Origin: Sulfurospirillum sp.
GTDB taxonomy: Bacteria > Campylobacterota > Campylobacteria > Campylobacterales > Sulfurospirillaceae
Direction of reading: 5' to 3'
DNA length: 64,000 nucleotides
NCBI GenBank assembly: GCA_016744795.1
Contig: JADGDR010000001.1
Coordinates: 62,001-126,000 of the forward strand
Part shown: piece by piece, positions 55,541-63,696 of the stretch
How the letters are laid out: each line of letters opens with the position of its first letter
Position numbering within the stretch: the first letter of the stretch is position 1
The notes under the pieces: model-generated
Told to the model about the DNA's origin: nothing
Seen by the model: only the letters and a program-made list of their open reading frames with translations
Databases searched by the model: none
Program-made: the position numbers and the translations under genes

Positions 55541-55824
55541 TTGTCACAGTGTCACAGGCAATGTCACAAGCAAAGTCTTTTACCTTGTGACAACTTTAAC
55601 CACCATAAAAAGGGGGACAGCTCTCTCTTGTCACAGTGTCACAGGTGAATTATACTCATATCGCTTTGGCTTTATTTATTTTATTATTTTATTTATTTCT
55701 ATCCTAAATATAGTTTTTAGCTGTGACACTGTGACAACATCTTCGAAACACCCACTCTATAGGCTTTTATCTTGTCACGAGTGGATGAAGTTTGGCTGTG
55801 ACAAGGGTTGTGACACTGTGACAA
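55541..55824. repeat. Iterons beside the primase-helicase: candidate replication origin (prophage B)
   Basis: Four 17-base repeats: TTGTCACAGTGTCACAG at 55541-55557 and 55628-55644, and the inverted form CTGTGACACTGTGACAA at 55721-55737 and TTGTGACACTGTGACAA at 55808-55824. Each is a tandem of the octamer TGTCACAG. Extra half copies are at 55562, 55585, 55772 and 55796. Between the direct and inverted pairs lies an AT-rich run (55670-55720). This is the usual design of an origin recognised by the neighbouring alpha-like protein. Open frames across it look incidental. Confidence 0.65.
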
Positions 55825-55837
55825 AAAAGGAAAATTC

Positions 55838-56047
55838 ATGAACAAAATAGTTGAAGTAGTAATAGAGCCCTTGAAAATGGGAAAAGTACGTACCACTGAA
55901 AAGATAAGAGAAACTGAGTGTCGCATCATATACATCTATGAAAATGGAGAGAAACGGTTTACACATGTAGAAACAAAAGAAGGTGGCATTAGAGAAGCGT
56001 ATGAAATAGCTGTAGAAAATTTATATCCTACAAAGGTAAGTGCATGA
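55838..56047 (+). CDS. Small unknown protein (prophage B)
   Basis: Unrecognised 69-residue protein (MNKIVEVVIEPLKMGKVRTTEKIRETECRIIYIYENGEKRFTHVETKEGG...): beta-rich with a helical end. Starts 13 bases after the last iteron, AAAAAGGAAAATTC upstream. Overlaps the next gene by four bases. Confidence 0.55.
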   Translation: MNKIVEVVIEPLKMGKVRTTEKIRETECRIIYIYENGEKRFTHVETKEGGIREAYEIAVENLYPTKVSA

Positions 56048-56643
56048 GCGATATGAATGAAGTTCAACTTCGTGCACAAGAAATTTACTTGAGCACAGCA
56101 GTACTTGAAAACAACTTTACTCCAAACTCAGAATCTAAAATAGCAAAAGCTTTAATTTTAGAAGGGTTTAATGCAGGTTCCTCAAGTGTAGGAAGATGGA
56201 AAAAGAAGTTTGGTTGGGAGGTTCTACTCACTACAAAGATAACTGCAGCCATGAGTGAAGATAAACAAACAAATGACATCATTCACAATAGTGGTTTAGC
56301 TGTCATGGTTAAAAAAACAGAAGTAGATGTAGCTCAAAACAACACTCTTATAGTTGCTTCATATCAAGTACTAGAACATGTAGTAGAACAAATTTTAAAA
56401 AACATAGAAGCTGGTAAACCAGTAACCGATGATGACTTTGACAAGATATATAAAGTAGCAAGACTCTCTACTGAACGACACGACAAAATGCTTGACAGAT
56501 TGGCCAATATGCCACCTCGTGCAATAAGTAGTGAAGAGGTATATGAAAGACTTAAAAATACAGAAGTAGATTATGAAGAAGCGGAGGTCCTAGAAGATCA
56601 AAACACAGTGACACTTAGTCATGAACTGGAGGAGGATTCATGA
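56044..56643 (+). CDS. TerS-like DNA-binding protein (prophage B)
   Basis: A 199-residue protein. N-terminal helix-turn-helix (SESKIAKALILEGFNAGSSSVGRWKKKFGW) followed by a long helical region (TLIVASYQVLEHVVEQILKNIEAG) and an acidic tail, the plan of DUF1804-type small terminase proteins, as in 27367-28035 of A. It sits among early genes, so an early DNA-binding role is also possible. TerL of B is not in the window. Confidence 0.5.
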   Translation: MSDMNEVQLRAQEIYLSTAVLENNFTPNSESKIAKALILEGFNAGSSSVGRWKKKFGWEVLLTTKITAAMSEDKQTNDIIHNSGLAVMVKKTEVDVAQNNTLIVASYQVLEHVVEQILKNIEAGKPVTDDDFDKIYKVARLSTERHDKMLDRLANMPPRAISSEEVYERLKNTEVDYEEAEVLEDQNTVTLSHELEEDS

Positions 56644-56723
56644 GTGATGCAATAGAAAAAATCCAAGGTTTGCTCATAGCAGTCATAACAATCGCATTTT
56701 ACGCAATAGTAGAAAACTTATAA
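56640..56723 (+). CDS. 27-residue membrane peptide (prophage B)
   Basis: ATG at 56640 with a strong GGAGGAGG site and a four-base overlap with the previous stop. Peptide MSDAIEKIQGLLIAVITIAF then YAIVENL: one membrane helix with charged ends. Small single-TM peptides in phage early operons can modulate host membrane proteins; role unknown. Confidence 0.5.
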   Translation: MSDAIEKIQGLLIAVITIAFYAIVENL

Positions 56724-56735
56724 AAGGAGAAAATA

Positions 56736-56993
56736 GTGAGTTTATCAACAATACCTGGCTTTAAAAAAATAGGTCCAGCACCAACTATAAATACAGAGTT
56801 TCGTTATCCATGTGAGGGTGGAGTATGTTCACTTAAAACAACATGCAAAAGAAATCAACCTTGGGAAAAAGGCGCAAAGCTAAAAAGTGAAAGCTGCATA
56901 GGTTTTGGTTTTGATTTATACGTACCAACAAAAGAAAAAAAAGAAGTTCTACCAAACGCAGGAACTATTAAAAAAGTGAGGTTGTCACAATGA
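56736..56993 (+). CDS. Cys-rich small protein, C-x4-C-x5-CKR family (prophage B)
   Basis: An 85-residue protein from GTG 56736 (AAAAGGAG upstream). CEGGVCSLKTTCKR followed by a fourth Cys in SESCIGFGFDLYVP: same pattern as 12996-13145 of A, including the FDLY after the last Cys. Likely zinc-binding. Overlaps the next gene by four bases. Confidence 0.6.
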   Translation: MSLSTIPGFKKIGPAPTINTEFRYPCEGGVCSLKTTCKRNQPWEKGAKLKSESCIGFGFDLYVPTKEKKEVLPNAGTIKKVRLSQ

Positions 56994-57340
56994 ACACATT
57001 TATAGAAGTAGAAGAAGCAAAAAAGTTTTACGAACAAGCAATAAAAAATGCTGAAGTTGCTATTGAAGCAACTATCGAAGAAGACTGTAAATTAAAAAAG
57101 TTTAAAGAGGATTTGAGAAAAAATACAAGATATGAAGCATTAGTAGTTATTTATCCTCATTGTTCACGAATAGGAATAATAGGAGAAAAAGTTGGTGATG
57201 ATTTTAAAAATTATGTAGAAATAGGACTAAACGGTACAACGATAAATGAAGAAAATATACATGATTTTCCATTCATGAAAGAATATATAAAAAGACTAGA
57301 AAAAATAACAAGTAAGTATTTTGGAAGGGATGAGTTATGA
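56990..57340 (+). CDS. Unknown protein (prophage B)
   Basis: Unrecognised 116-residue protein: a helical, acidic N-terminal half (EVEEAKKFYEQAIKNAEVAIEATIEEDC) and a beta-type half (YEALVVIYPHCSRIGIIGEKVGDDFKNYVEIGL). Four-base overlap with both neighbours. Confidence 0.5.
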   Translation: MNTFIEVEEAKKFYEQAIKNAEVAIEATIEEDCKLKKFKEDLRKNTRYEALVVIYPHCSRIGIIGEKVGDDFKNYVEIGLNGTTINEENIHDFPFMKEYIKRLEKITSKYFGRDEL

Positions 57341-57849
57341 AACGAAAATCATATTTATTGAAGTGCATTCAAGCACAAGCTCTTAAAATAATTCAATGGA
57401 ACGATAAAGAATCTCTAACAACAAATATAAGAAACTTAATGGTTTTTATAGATTTTCTCTACGATGAAAACATAATAGATATAGATGAAGTTTTTGACCA
57501 AGTACTTATGAAAAGACAAAAAGACGAAATTGGTTTTAAAGTTTATCAATGCATGGGAAATATAGAGAACGAAAATTCTCTACAATACAAGATAGGTGAT
57601 GAAGTAACAGCTTACCTAGATAATCCCTTAAAGAATGAATTTGACAAAGTACAAGTAACAGGAAAGATACTAAACATAATAGATCCAAAACAAAAAACAT
57701 ATCTTCTCAAAATTCCAAATAAAAAGCATTTTAAAACCTATCATGTGATTAAAGAAGATTGTTTAACCTTGCCAAAAATTGATATAAAAAAATTATCTTT
57801 ATTTACATGGGAGCAGGTAGATAAAGATGGCGGTTTTAAAGGCTGCTAA
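57337..57849 (+). CDS. Unknown protein (prophage B)
   Basis: Unrecognised 170-residue protein. First half helical (KCIQAQALKIIQWNDKESLTTNIRNLMVFIDFLYDENIID); second half beta-barrel-like (YKIGDEVTAYLDNPLKNEFDKVQVTGKILNIIDPKQKTYLLKIPNKKHFKTYHVIKED). The second half could be an SH3- or OB-type domain. It ends where the next gene begins (one-base overlap). Confidence 0.5.
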   Translation: MKRKSYLLKCIQAQALKIIQWNDKESLTTNIRNLMVFIDFLYDENIIDIDEVFDQVLMKRQKDEIGFKVYQCMGNIENENSLQYKIGDEVTAYLDNPLKNEFDKVQVTGKILNIIDPKQKTYLLKIPNKKHFKTYHVIKEDCLTLPKIDIKKLSLFTWEQVDKDGGFKGC

Positions 57850-58064
57850 TGAAAAATCTATTCCCACCACTATACCCTGACACCAAAAGAGCAGAGGAAT
57901 CAATAAACGACTTTAAATACACCTCATGCGACAACACTACATGTAAAGAACATCTAAACTGTAAAAGGTACAAGATGTTCACCATGGGAGCCACAGACAC
58001 AAAAAAAGGAAGCGGAAACGCCAAAGAAGAATGCGAAAGATTTTTAGCACTAAAGAGTAAATGA
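57849..58064 (+). CDS. Cys-rich small protein, C-x4-C-x5-CKR family (prophage B)
   Basis: A 71-residue protein: TSCDNTTCKEHLNCKRYKMF and a fourth Cys in NAKEECERFLAL. Third family member in the window; the loop before the last Cys is longer (about 20 residues). Likely zinc-binding. Its TGA overlaps the next ATG (ATGA). Confidence 0.55.
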   Translation: MKNLFPPLYPDTKRAEESINDFKYTSCDNTTCKEHLNCKRYKMFTMGATDTKKGSGNAKEECERFLALKSK

Positions 58065-58312
58065 TTATGAAAAATAAAATGTATCAATTAACTTTTTTTG
58101 ATAAATGGTACGACAATTATATTGGTAAGACTATGTATTGTAATTATAAAAATTCTTGCTATAAAAAAATCTCTAATTTTGAGTTTAATTTAGATTCTTT
58201 ATATCCTAATCATATTTATATAAGTTTTGAGGATATAAGTTTTAGGCAGATTTTTACATGTCAACAACATTTTTTAAATTGGTTTGATCAACTCTCAAAG
58301 GAGTGTAGTTAA
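58061..58312 (+). CDS. Small unknown protein (prophage B)
   Basis: Unrecognised 83-residue protein with several Cys and Tyr (GKTMYCNYKNSCYKKISNFEF; SFRQIFTCQQHFLNWFDQL). The C-x4-like arrangement in YCNYKNSCYKK hints at a relation to the Cys-rich family, but CKR is lacking. ATGA coupling with the previous gene. Confidence 0.45.
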   Translation: MIMKNKMYQLTFFDKWYDNYIGKTMYCNYKNSCYKKISNFEFNLDSLYPNHIYISFEDISFRQIFTCQQHFLNWFDQLSKECS

Positions 58313-59047
58313 ATGAAATATTTACTAAGCCTAAGTGGAGGAAAAGATAGTACTGCTTGTCTACTATGGGCATTGGATACTCTACCAAAAGAGGACATAA
58401 TCCCATACTACATAGATACCAAATGGGAACACGACGATGTTTATAAATATCTTGATTATTTAGAAGAAAAATTAGAGATTAAAATAACTAGATTAGAGAG
58501 TGAGGGGATGGAAGCATTGAGCATAAGAAAAAAGTGTATGCCAAATAGTGTGATGAGATTTTGTACTGAAAATCTAAAAGTAAAGCCAGCACTTGAGTTT
58601 TATAAAACAATTAAAGATGATTTTATCAACATTGTTGGAGTTCGCAGAGAAGAGAGTAAAAAAAGAGCTAATACTGAAAGCTTTACTATTTCTCAAGATG
58701 GTATAAAAACTTTATTCCCAGTGGCTTATTGGACTACTCAACGAGTTTTTGATTATCATAAAGAACATAATATTGAAGTAAACCCACTTTACAAGAGAGG
58801 TTTTTCAAGAGTTGGTTGTTATCCTTGCATCTATGCGAGAAAGCACGAACTTCAAAATATGGAGCCAAAATATAAAACAAGATTAAGAAATCTTGAAAAA
58901 AAAATAGGAGAGATAACTGCTAAAGCTGGTTTTGACCCCAAAAAAGCAACTTTTTTTCCACCAAAAAAAGACAAATATTTAAGAGATGGATTAGATTTGA
59001 AATTTGACGAGAACTACTGCGTAAATCAGTATGGAATTTGTGAGTAA
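58313..59047 (+). CDS. PAPS-reductase-like PP-loop ATPase (prophage B)
   Basis: A 244-residue protein of the adenine-nucleotide alpha hydrolase (PAPS reductase/DndC-like) group. PP-loop SLSGGKDSTA (residues 6-15), CxxNxxMRFCTE, INIVGVRREESKKRAN, and a Cys-x2-Cys pair in RVGCYPCIYARKHEL. Phages often carry such genes; suggested roles involve nucleotide or DNA sulphur chemistry or tRNA thiolation, none proven here. No other Dnd genes are near, so DNA phosphorothioation is not supported. Confidence 0.8.
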   Translation: MKYLLSLSGGKDSTACLLWALDTLPKEDIIPYYIDTKWEHDDVYKYLDYLEEKLEIKITRLESEGMEALSIRKKCMPNSVMRFCTENLKVKPALEFYKTIKDDFINIVGVRREESKKRANTESFTISQDGIKTLFPVAYWTTQRVFDYHKEHNIEVNPLYKRGFSRVGCYPCIYARKHELQNMEPKYKTRLRNLEKKIGEITAKAGFDPKKATFFPPKKDKYLRDGLDLKFDENYCVNQYGICE

Positions 59048-59056
59048 AGGAAAATA

Positions 59057-59290
59057 ATGTTACTAGATCAAATAAACACTAAACTAGAAGAAATACTAAA
59101 AATACACAAAGCTCTCCCTACTTGGGTACCACTCTCAAAGCATTTTGCCCAAGAGTGTGGTTACAAAACTATGGACGGTTTACGTAAATGGTGTATGAAT
59201 CATTTTAGCCCTGATGAGTTCCAAAAACTAGGCAACCACTGGCATATACATGTAACTGTTTTACATAAGTGTAAAAGAAAAGTAGTATAA
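59057..59290 (+). CDS. Excisionase-like small protein (prophage B)
   Basis: A 77-residue basic protein just upstream of the integrase. Features (WVPLSKHFAQECGYKTMDGLRKWCMNHFSPDEFQKLGNHWHIHV) fit a winged-helix/MerR-like excisionase: 'G.....GLR.WC....' with an aromatic C-terminal part. Likely directs excision with the integrase. Confidence 0.6.
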   Translation: MLLDQINTKLEEILKIHKALPTWVPLSKHFAQECGYKTMDGLRKWCMNHFSPDEFQKLGNHWHIHVTVLHKCKRKVV

Positions 59291-59323
59291 TGAATACGCC
59301 AATGGCTGACGGAAGGAAATAAC

Positions 59324-60370
59324 TTGGCACGAGTAATAACAAATACTCACAACATAATTGTCCTGGACAAAACCGTAAAAGGCAAACGTCACAGACTCTC
59401 AACAGGAGTCAAAGCAGATAAACGTTCACTTAAATGGTATGAGAAAAACAGCGATGATGAGTTCTACAAACTCTACAATCAAAAGTTTAACATCTCAACA
59501 TTTAAAACCATATCTTTTAAAGAGTATGGTACGAACATTACACGCATAACAGGACAAAACCGTAATGAGTTTTCACAAAAAGAAGAAGAGATGAGAATGA
59601 GAAAACTCAGTGAATACTTTGGGAACATAGATATGTCAGATATAAACGCATCGTTAATTGCACAATTTCAAAACGAATGTGGACTTGCTCCAAAAACTAT
59701 AAGAAACTATAGGAGCACACTCAACACTGTATTAGAAATGGCACTTTATGATGAGATCATAACTAAAAATCCCTTGCACGTGGTTAAAGCCCCAATGTCA
59801 GTACACAAAGAGGTGTTTGTATACAATACAGACGAGATGAGTAAGTTGATAAGTTTAGCAACAAATCAATTTAAAAACATACTGCAGTTCAACTTTTTTG
59901 CTGGACTTAGAGGAAGTGAGCTTATAGCTCTTAGGTGGAAAGATATAGACTTTGAGTACAAAACTATCAGAGTTGCTACCAGGATTAGAGAAGGAAAAGA
60001 AGACGTAACCAAGTCAAAAAAGGTACGTATCTTAGACATACTCCCACAATCCGAAAAAGCTCTAAGACAACAGATGGAAAGAACGGGACTAAATGAGTAC
60101 GTTTTCGTAACACAGTATGGAAAGCGATATAAAACACCAGATGTTTTAAATGAGAGTTTTCAAAAGTTGTGTCACAAAGCCAAACTAACAATTGGCACGT
60201 TCCACACAACAAGAAAAACATGTAATACACTTTTAAAACAGTACGGACTACAACAAGATTGGATATTAGATCAGTTAGGACATGTAGAAAGTGGTGTAAA
60301 TCGTGAACATTATACAGGAAGAATCAAGCCTGATCTGTCAAAAATAGGCACAGTCTTGGCACACTTATAA
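59324..60370 (+). CDS. int: Tyrosine integrase of prophage B
   Basis: A 348-residue phage integrase from TTG 59324 (AAGGAAATAAC upstream). N-terminal arm-binding part about 1-60, SAM-like core-binding domain about 65-150, catalytic domain with Arg196 (GLRGSEL), Lys near 231, His294 and Arg297 (HTTRKT), His320 (LGH) and Tyr330 (HYTG). It ends 38 bases from the 3' end of tRNA-Ser, the normal layout for integration into a tRNA gene. The other attachment copy must lie left of the window. Confidence 0.9.
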   Translation: MARVITNTHNIIVLDKTVKGKRHRLSTGVKADKRSLKWYEKNSDDEFYKLYNQKFNISTFKTISFKEYGTNITRITGQNRNEFSQKEEEMRMRKLSEYFGNIDMSDINASLIAQFQNECGLAPKTIRNYRSTLNTVLEMALYDEIITKNPLHVVKAPMSVHKEVFVYNTDEMSKLISLATNQFKNILQFNFFAGLRGSELIALRWKDIDFEYKTIRVATRIREGKEDVTKSKKVRILDILPQSEKALRQQMERTGLNEYVFVTQYGKRYKTPDVLNESFQKLCHKAKLTIGTFHTTRKTCNTLLKQYGLQQDWILDQLGHVESGVNREHYTGRIKPDLSKIGTVLAHL

Positions 60371-60408
60371 AATAAAAACGCTGAGAAGTCCTAATTTAGG
60401 GGAAAAAA

Positions 60409-60499
60409 TGGCGGACAGGGAGAGATTCGAACTCTCGGTAGGATTACTCCTACGCATCCTTAGCAGGGATGTGGTTTAAGCCAACTCACCCACCTGTCC
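60409..60499 (-). tRNA. tRNA-Ser(GCU), attachment site of prophage B
   Basis: A class II tRNA of 91 bases on the minus strand. Acceptor arms GGACAGG and CCTGTCC with encoded G and CCA; T arm with GTTCGAATC; anticodon loop CTGCTAA, giving anticodon GCU (serine); long variable arm CGTAGGAGTAATCCTACC. The 3' end faces the integrase, so the attachment core is probably the 3' part. A partial copy should stand at the far left end of prophage B, outside this window. Confidence 0.93.
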
Positions 60500-60542
60500 A
60501 TGTACTTAAAAAGTAGAACGAAATTATACCATTTAAAAATAA

Positions 60543-60584
60543 TAGTTTGCTTAAAATCTTCATTTTAAGCAAACTAATTTTTTT
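60543..60584. terminator. Strong bidirectional terminator after asmA-like gene
   Basis: Perfect 15-base stem TAGTTTGCTTAAAAT / ATTTTAAGCAAACTA (60543-60557, 60562-60576) with CTTC loop and a T-run on the plus side; T-rich on the minus side too. Ends the leftward host operon before the tRNA gene. Confidence 0.85.
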
Positions 60585-62049
60585 ATGGGTGTTTTACAAC
60601 TCCTGTATAAAAAGGTTTACAATTCACATTTGTCTTTTTTTCCGCTTTTTTCTCTTTCTTTTTACCAAAAAATGATGATACCATATTAGCAACTTCTTGA
60701 ACTTGTTCTACAGATACTTCACTTTTTGAACTAATTAACTTAGCTTTTGGATTTGAAAGAGATCCAGATATGCCTTGTGAGTAACTTGCACAACCCTTTT
60801 TATCTAGTATAGCAATACTTACACCTTGAAGACTCTCGTCAACAATGTTTATATTACCTTTTACTGCTACTCTATTATTTAGAGTCGCTATAGCTACATC
60901 ACTGAGTCTTGCTGTTTTTTTAGCAATATCAATCTTTACATGTAAACGTTCAATTGCAGTTGTTCCACCTTTTAAATCATCAAAAGTACCTTTGCCTTTT
61001 GATGCGTTATCCATGGCTGAGCTCAAGAATGATGCTCCAACTTTTTTCAAGTCTCCACTTTTTAAGGCATTATAACTCTTCACAATCTTATCTATATCAT
61101 AACCCTTAACACCAACATTTTGACCATCAAAAACTATAACTCCCTTTACTGTCTTTCTAACACTAAGCTCATCTGCTCCTACAAAAGATATATTTACTTT
61201 TGCATTCACTATTCCTTTTAACAAGTCTTTTTCAAGTACTTCTTTAGAAAAATTCTCTAGTTTTAGATTTGGTACCAACTCTTCTACTGATACCCTAGGT
61301 ATTTTTCTACTCATATCAACTCTAGCTTTTGCAGTTGCTTGTGAATCAAATATTGTATATTTCATACTATTTAAATTAGCAATTGCATCTTTTAAATCAA
61401 AATCTAAAGTTATATTATAGATATTATATTTGTTGTAAGTTATCTGTTCTATCTCTACATCACCTCTTAATGCTATGCTTTTTAACTTTTCTTTTGCAGA
61501 GTCTAAACTTATATCGTTTATGGTTATATTTAAATTTTTAACATTTGCTTTTGAATTTGAAATATTATCTACATAAGTTATATTTGCATTGTCTAGCCTT
61601 ACTTCAGTAACATTAACTAAGGGTAGTTTAGCTGGCTCATTTGCCTCTTGTGTTGAAGTACCTTCCTTTTTTGAAGATTTTGTTGGAGCTACTACATCAA
61701 AATTTGTTTTTCCATTTTTCATCTTCACAATGTTTAAATTTAAATCTGACAATACTACATAGTTTACTTTTACCTCTTTACTCAAAAGGGGCATAAGCTC
61801 TAAAGCTATATCAAAACCTTTAAAAGTTGCAAAAGCTTTTTGATTTGGAACAGCAACACTCACATCTGCTACGCTTATTCCAATAGGAGAAAAAGAGACT
61901 GATATATCTCCATTTATTTTCAAATCATATCCTGAAGAATCTTTTACAACCTGTTCTATCTTTGGTTTATATTGATTCAAATCCATAGTTACTATAAATA
62001 TAACTAAACCTACTATCACCAAACCTAAAATTAGTGTCAATTTCTTCAT
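60583..62049 (-). CDS. AsmA family protein (host)
   Basis: A 488-residue envelope protein with an N-terminal membrane anchor (residues 4-21, LTLILGLVIVGLVIFIVT) and an AsmA-type periplasmic domain (KIEQVVKDSSGYDLKINGDISVSFSPIGISVADVSV; C-terminal GTFDDLKGGTTAIERLHVKIDIAKKTARLSDVAIAT). AsmA-like proteins help lipid transport or outer-membrane biogenesis. The C-terminus is lysine-rich. Last gene of the ribH-nusB-pyrF cluster. Confidence 0.85.
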   Translation of the reverse strand: MKKLTLILGLVIVGLVIFIVTMDLNQYKPKIEQVVKDSSGYDLKINGDISVSFSPIGISVADVSVAVPNQKAFATFKGFDIALELMPLLSKEVKVNYVVLSDLNLNIVKMKNGKTNFDVVAPTKSSKKEGTSTQEANEPAKLPLVNVTEVRLDNANITYVDNISNSKANVKNLNITINDISLDSAKEKLKSIALRGDVEIEQITYNKYNIYNITLDFDLKDAIANLNSMKYTIFDSQATAKARVDMSRKIPRVSVEELVPNLKLENFSKEVLEKDLLKGIVNAKVNISFVGADELSVRKTVKGVIVFDGQNVGVKGYDIDKIVKSYNALKSGDLKKVGASFLSSAMDNASKGKGTFDDLKGGTTAIERLHVKIDIAKKTARLSDVAIATLNNRVAVKGNINIVDESLQGVSIAILDKKGCASYSQGISGSLSNPKAKLISSKSEVSVEQVQEVANMVSSFFGKKKEKKAEKKTNVNCKPFYTGVVKHP

Positions 62050-62058
62050 AATTATCTC

Positions 62059-62742
62059 CTAGATATTTTCTATTATTTTTTGTGTAACTCCAAGTGGATC
62101 ATTTGATTGATATATAGGACGTCCAACTACTATAAAGTCAGACATTTCTTGTTTTGCAGTAGCTAAGTCAGCCACTCGTTGCTGGTCTCCCACACTCTCC
62201 CCAAATGGACGAATGCCAGGAGTCAAAGTCAAAAAGTTTTTTGTTGTATTGCTTTTTATAAGCTGACTTTCAAAAACAGAACAAACTACACCATTTAACC
62301 CACTCGCATAAGCATCTTTAGCAAACTGTTTAGCCTTTGTGTCTATACTCTGTGCATATACTTCACTAAAAGAAGCTTCGTCAAAACTAGTTAAAGCAGT
62401 AACTGCTAAAACTATAGGAGGATTTTCCATACCACTGAGCCTATCCATAACCATAGTCATCGCTTTTTTACCACTCGAAGCATGAACATTAAACATATCT
62501 ACGTCAAGTCTAGCCATAGACTCAGCAGCGTCCGCCATAGTATTTGGGATATCATAAATTTTCAAGTCTAAAAAAATTTTAAAATTTGGATTTATAGCTT
62601 TTAGCTCTTCTAAAAGAGACTTACCATCTCTAATGAACGAGCGAAGACCAACTTTTAACCAAACGTCTTCATTTTTCAAAATTTTTGCTAAATCTAAATT
62701 TTCTTTAGAAGTGGGTAAGTCTAAAGCTACACATAATTTCAC
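62059..62742 (-). CDS. pyrF: Orotidine-5'-phosphate decarboxylase (host)
   Basis: A 227-residue PyrF: forms UMP from OMP in pyrimidine synthesis. Active-site motif FLDLKIYDIPNT (Asp-x-Lys-x2-Asp) near residues 57-68, substrate-binding TPGIRPFGESVGDQQR and the C-terminal IVVGRPIYQSNDP. Two bases after nusB. Confidence 0.95.
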   Translation of the reverse strand: MKLCVALDLPTSKENLDLAKILKNEDVWLKVGLRSFIRDGKSLLEELKAINPNFKIFLDLKIYDIPNTMADAAESMARLDVDMFNVHASSGKKAMTMVMDRLSGMENPPIVLAVTALTSFDEASFSEVYAQSIDTKAKQFAKDAYASGLNGVVCSVFESQLIKSNTTKNFLTLTPGIRPFGESVGDQQRVADLATAKQEMSDFIVVGRPIYQSNDPLGVTQKIIENI

Positions 62743-62744
62743 GA

Positions 62745-63149
62745 CTATTTTTCTTTATTTTTCATAATAGCATCTAAAACGCCATTTATAAATTTTGGAC
62801 TTGTATCATTACATAGTTTTTTTGCTAATTCAATTGCCTCATTAATAACGACTACATCATCAAGCTCACTATGAAGAATTTCATACGCTCCTAGTCTTAA
62901 TATCGCTCTTTCTATATTACCTATTTCACTAAGATTCCACTCTTTTAAATAACTATTAATAACTTCGTCTACACTTGCAATATTTATTTTTATACCACTA
63001 TACAGCTCTTTTGCAAACACAAGTTGATTATTTCTTATTTTTTTCTCTTCAAAAAGCTCATCTGCGAACTTATCAATTCCTTCATTTCCTATGTCACTTG
63101 CGTAAAGAAGTCCTACTATACTCTCTCTTACTTGATGTCTTGTTGCCAA
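62745..63149 (-). CDS. nusB: Transcription antitermination factor NusB (host)
   Basis: A 134-residue all-helical NusB: MATRHQVRESIVGLLYASDIG...IGNIERAILRLGAYEILHSELDDVVVINEAIELAKKLCNDTSPKFINGVLDAI. Binds rRNA boxA with NusE and supports rRNA antitermination. Between ribH and pyrF as in relatives. Confidence 0.95.
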   Translation of the reverse strand: MATRHQVRESIVGLLYASDIGNEGIDKFADELFEEKKIRNNQLVFAKELYSGIKINIASVDEVINSYLKEWNLSEIGNIERAILRLGAYEILHSELDDVVVINEAIELAKKLCNDTSPKFINGVLDAIMKNKEK

Positions 63150-63158
63150 CTTTTATCC

Positions 63159-63623
63159 TTATAAATTCTTATATAAACTTACCATCTCGATAAGCCCTGT
63201 CATTACTTCAAAGCCTTTGTTTCCTGCTTTGCTTCCTGCTCTCTCTATTGCTTGCTCTATTGTATCAGTCGTAAGAACTCCAAATACAACTGGAACATGA
63301 TATTTCAATGCACAACTAGCCACTCCCTTAGTAGCCTCAGCCGATATATAATCAAAATGAGGAGTACTTCCACGAATAACTGCACCAACACAACAAACAG
63401 CATCATACTTTCCACTTGCTAAGACTTTATCAAGTGCTAAAGGTATCTCAAATGCTCCTGGAACTAAAATCAAGTCTAATTTTTTTTCATCTCCACCATG
63501 ACGCAAAAATGAATCTTTTGCACCTTCTACTAATCTGTCAGTTATAATATGGTTAAATCTTGCATTTATTATTGCTATCTTTTCACTTCCATCTAACGAA
63601 AGTTTTCCTTCTATAATTTTCAT
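63159..63623 (-). CDS. ribH: 6,7-dimethyl-8-ribityllumazine synthase (host)
   Basis: A 154-residue lumazine synthase of riboflavin synthesis. Family motifs: [44 protein letters not shown], and [26 protein letters not shown] with the conserved T and ER. First gene of the leftward cluster. Confidence 0.95.
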   Translation of the reverse strand: MKIIEGKLSLDGSEKIAIINARFNHIITDRLVEGAKDSFLRHGGDEKKLDLILVPGAFEIPLALDKVLASGKYDAVCCVGAVIRGSTPHFDYISAEATKGVASCALKYHVPVVFGVLTTDTIEQAIERAGSKAGNKGFEVMTGLIEMVSLYKNL

Positions 63624-63696
63624 TTTATTCCTTACCTAGTATTTTTCTCATTATACTATCATTTTGGTAAAAAAAACATTGTGATATAATCTATTT

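Noticed and set aside
55533-55841. Open frames across the iteron region, one of 102 residues
   Set aside because: They translate the CTGTGACA repeats into Cys/His/Ser/Val strings; the repeats are better explained as protein-binding sites of an origin.
58313-59047. DNA phosphorothioation (Dnd) system based on the DndC-like protein
   Set aside because: No DndA, B, D, E or restriction partners nearby; a lone PP-loop protein is common in phages.
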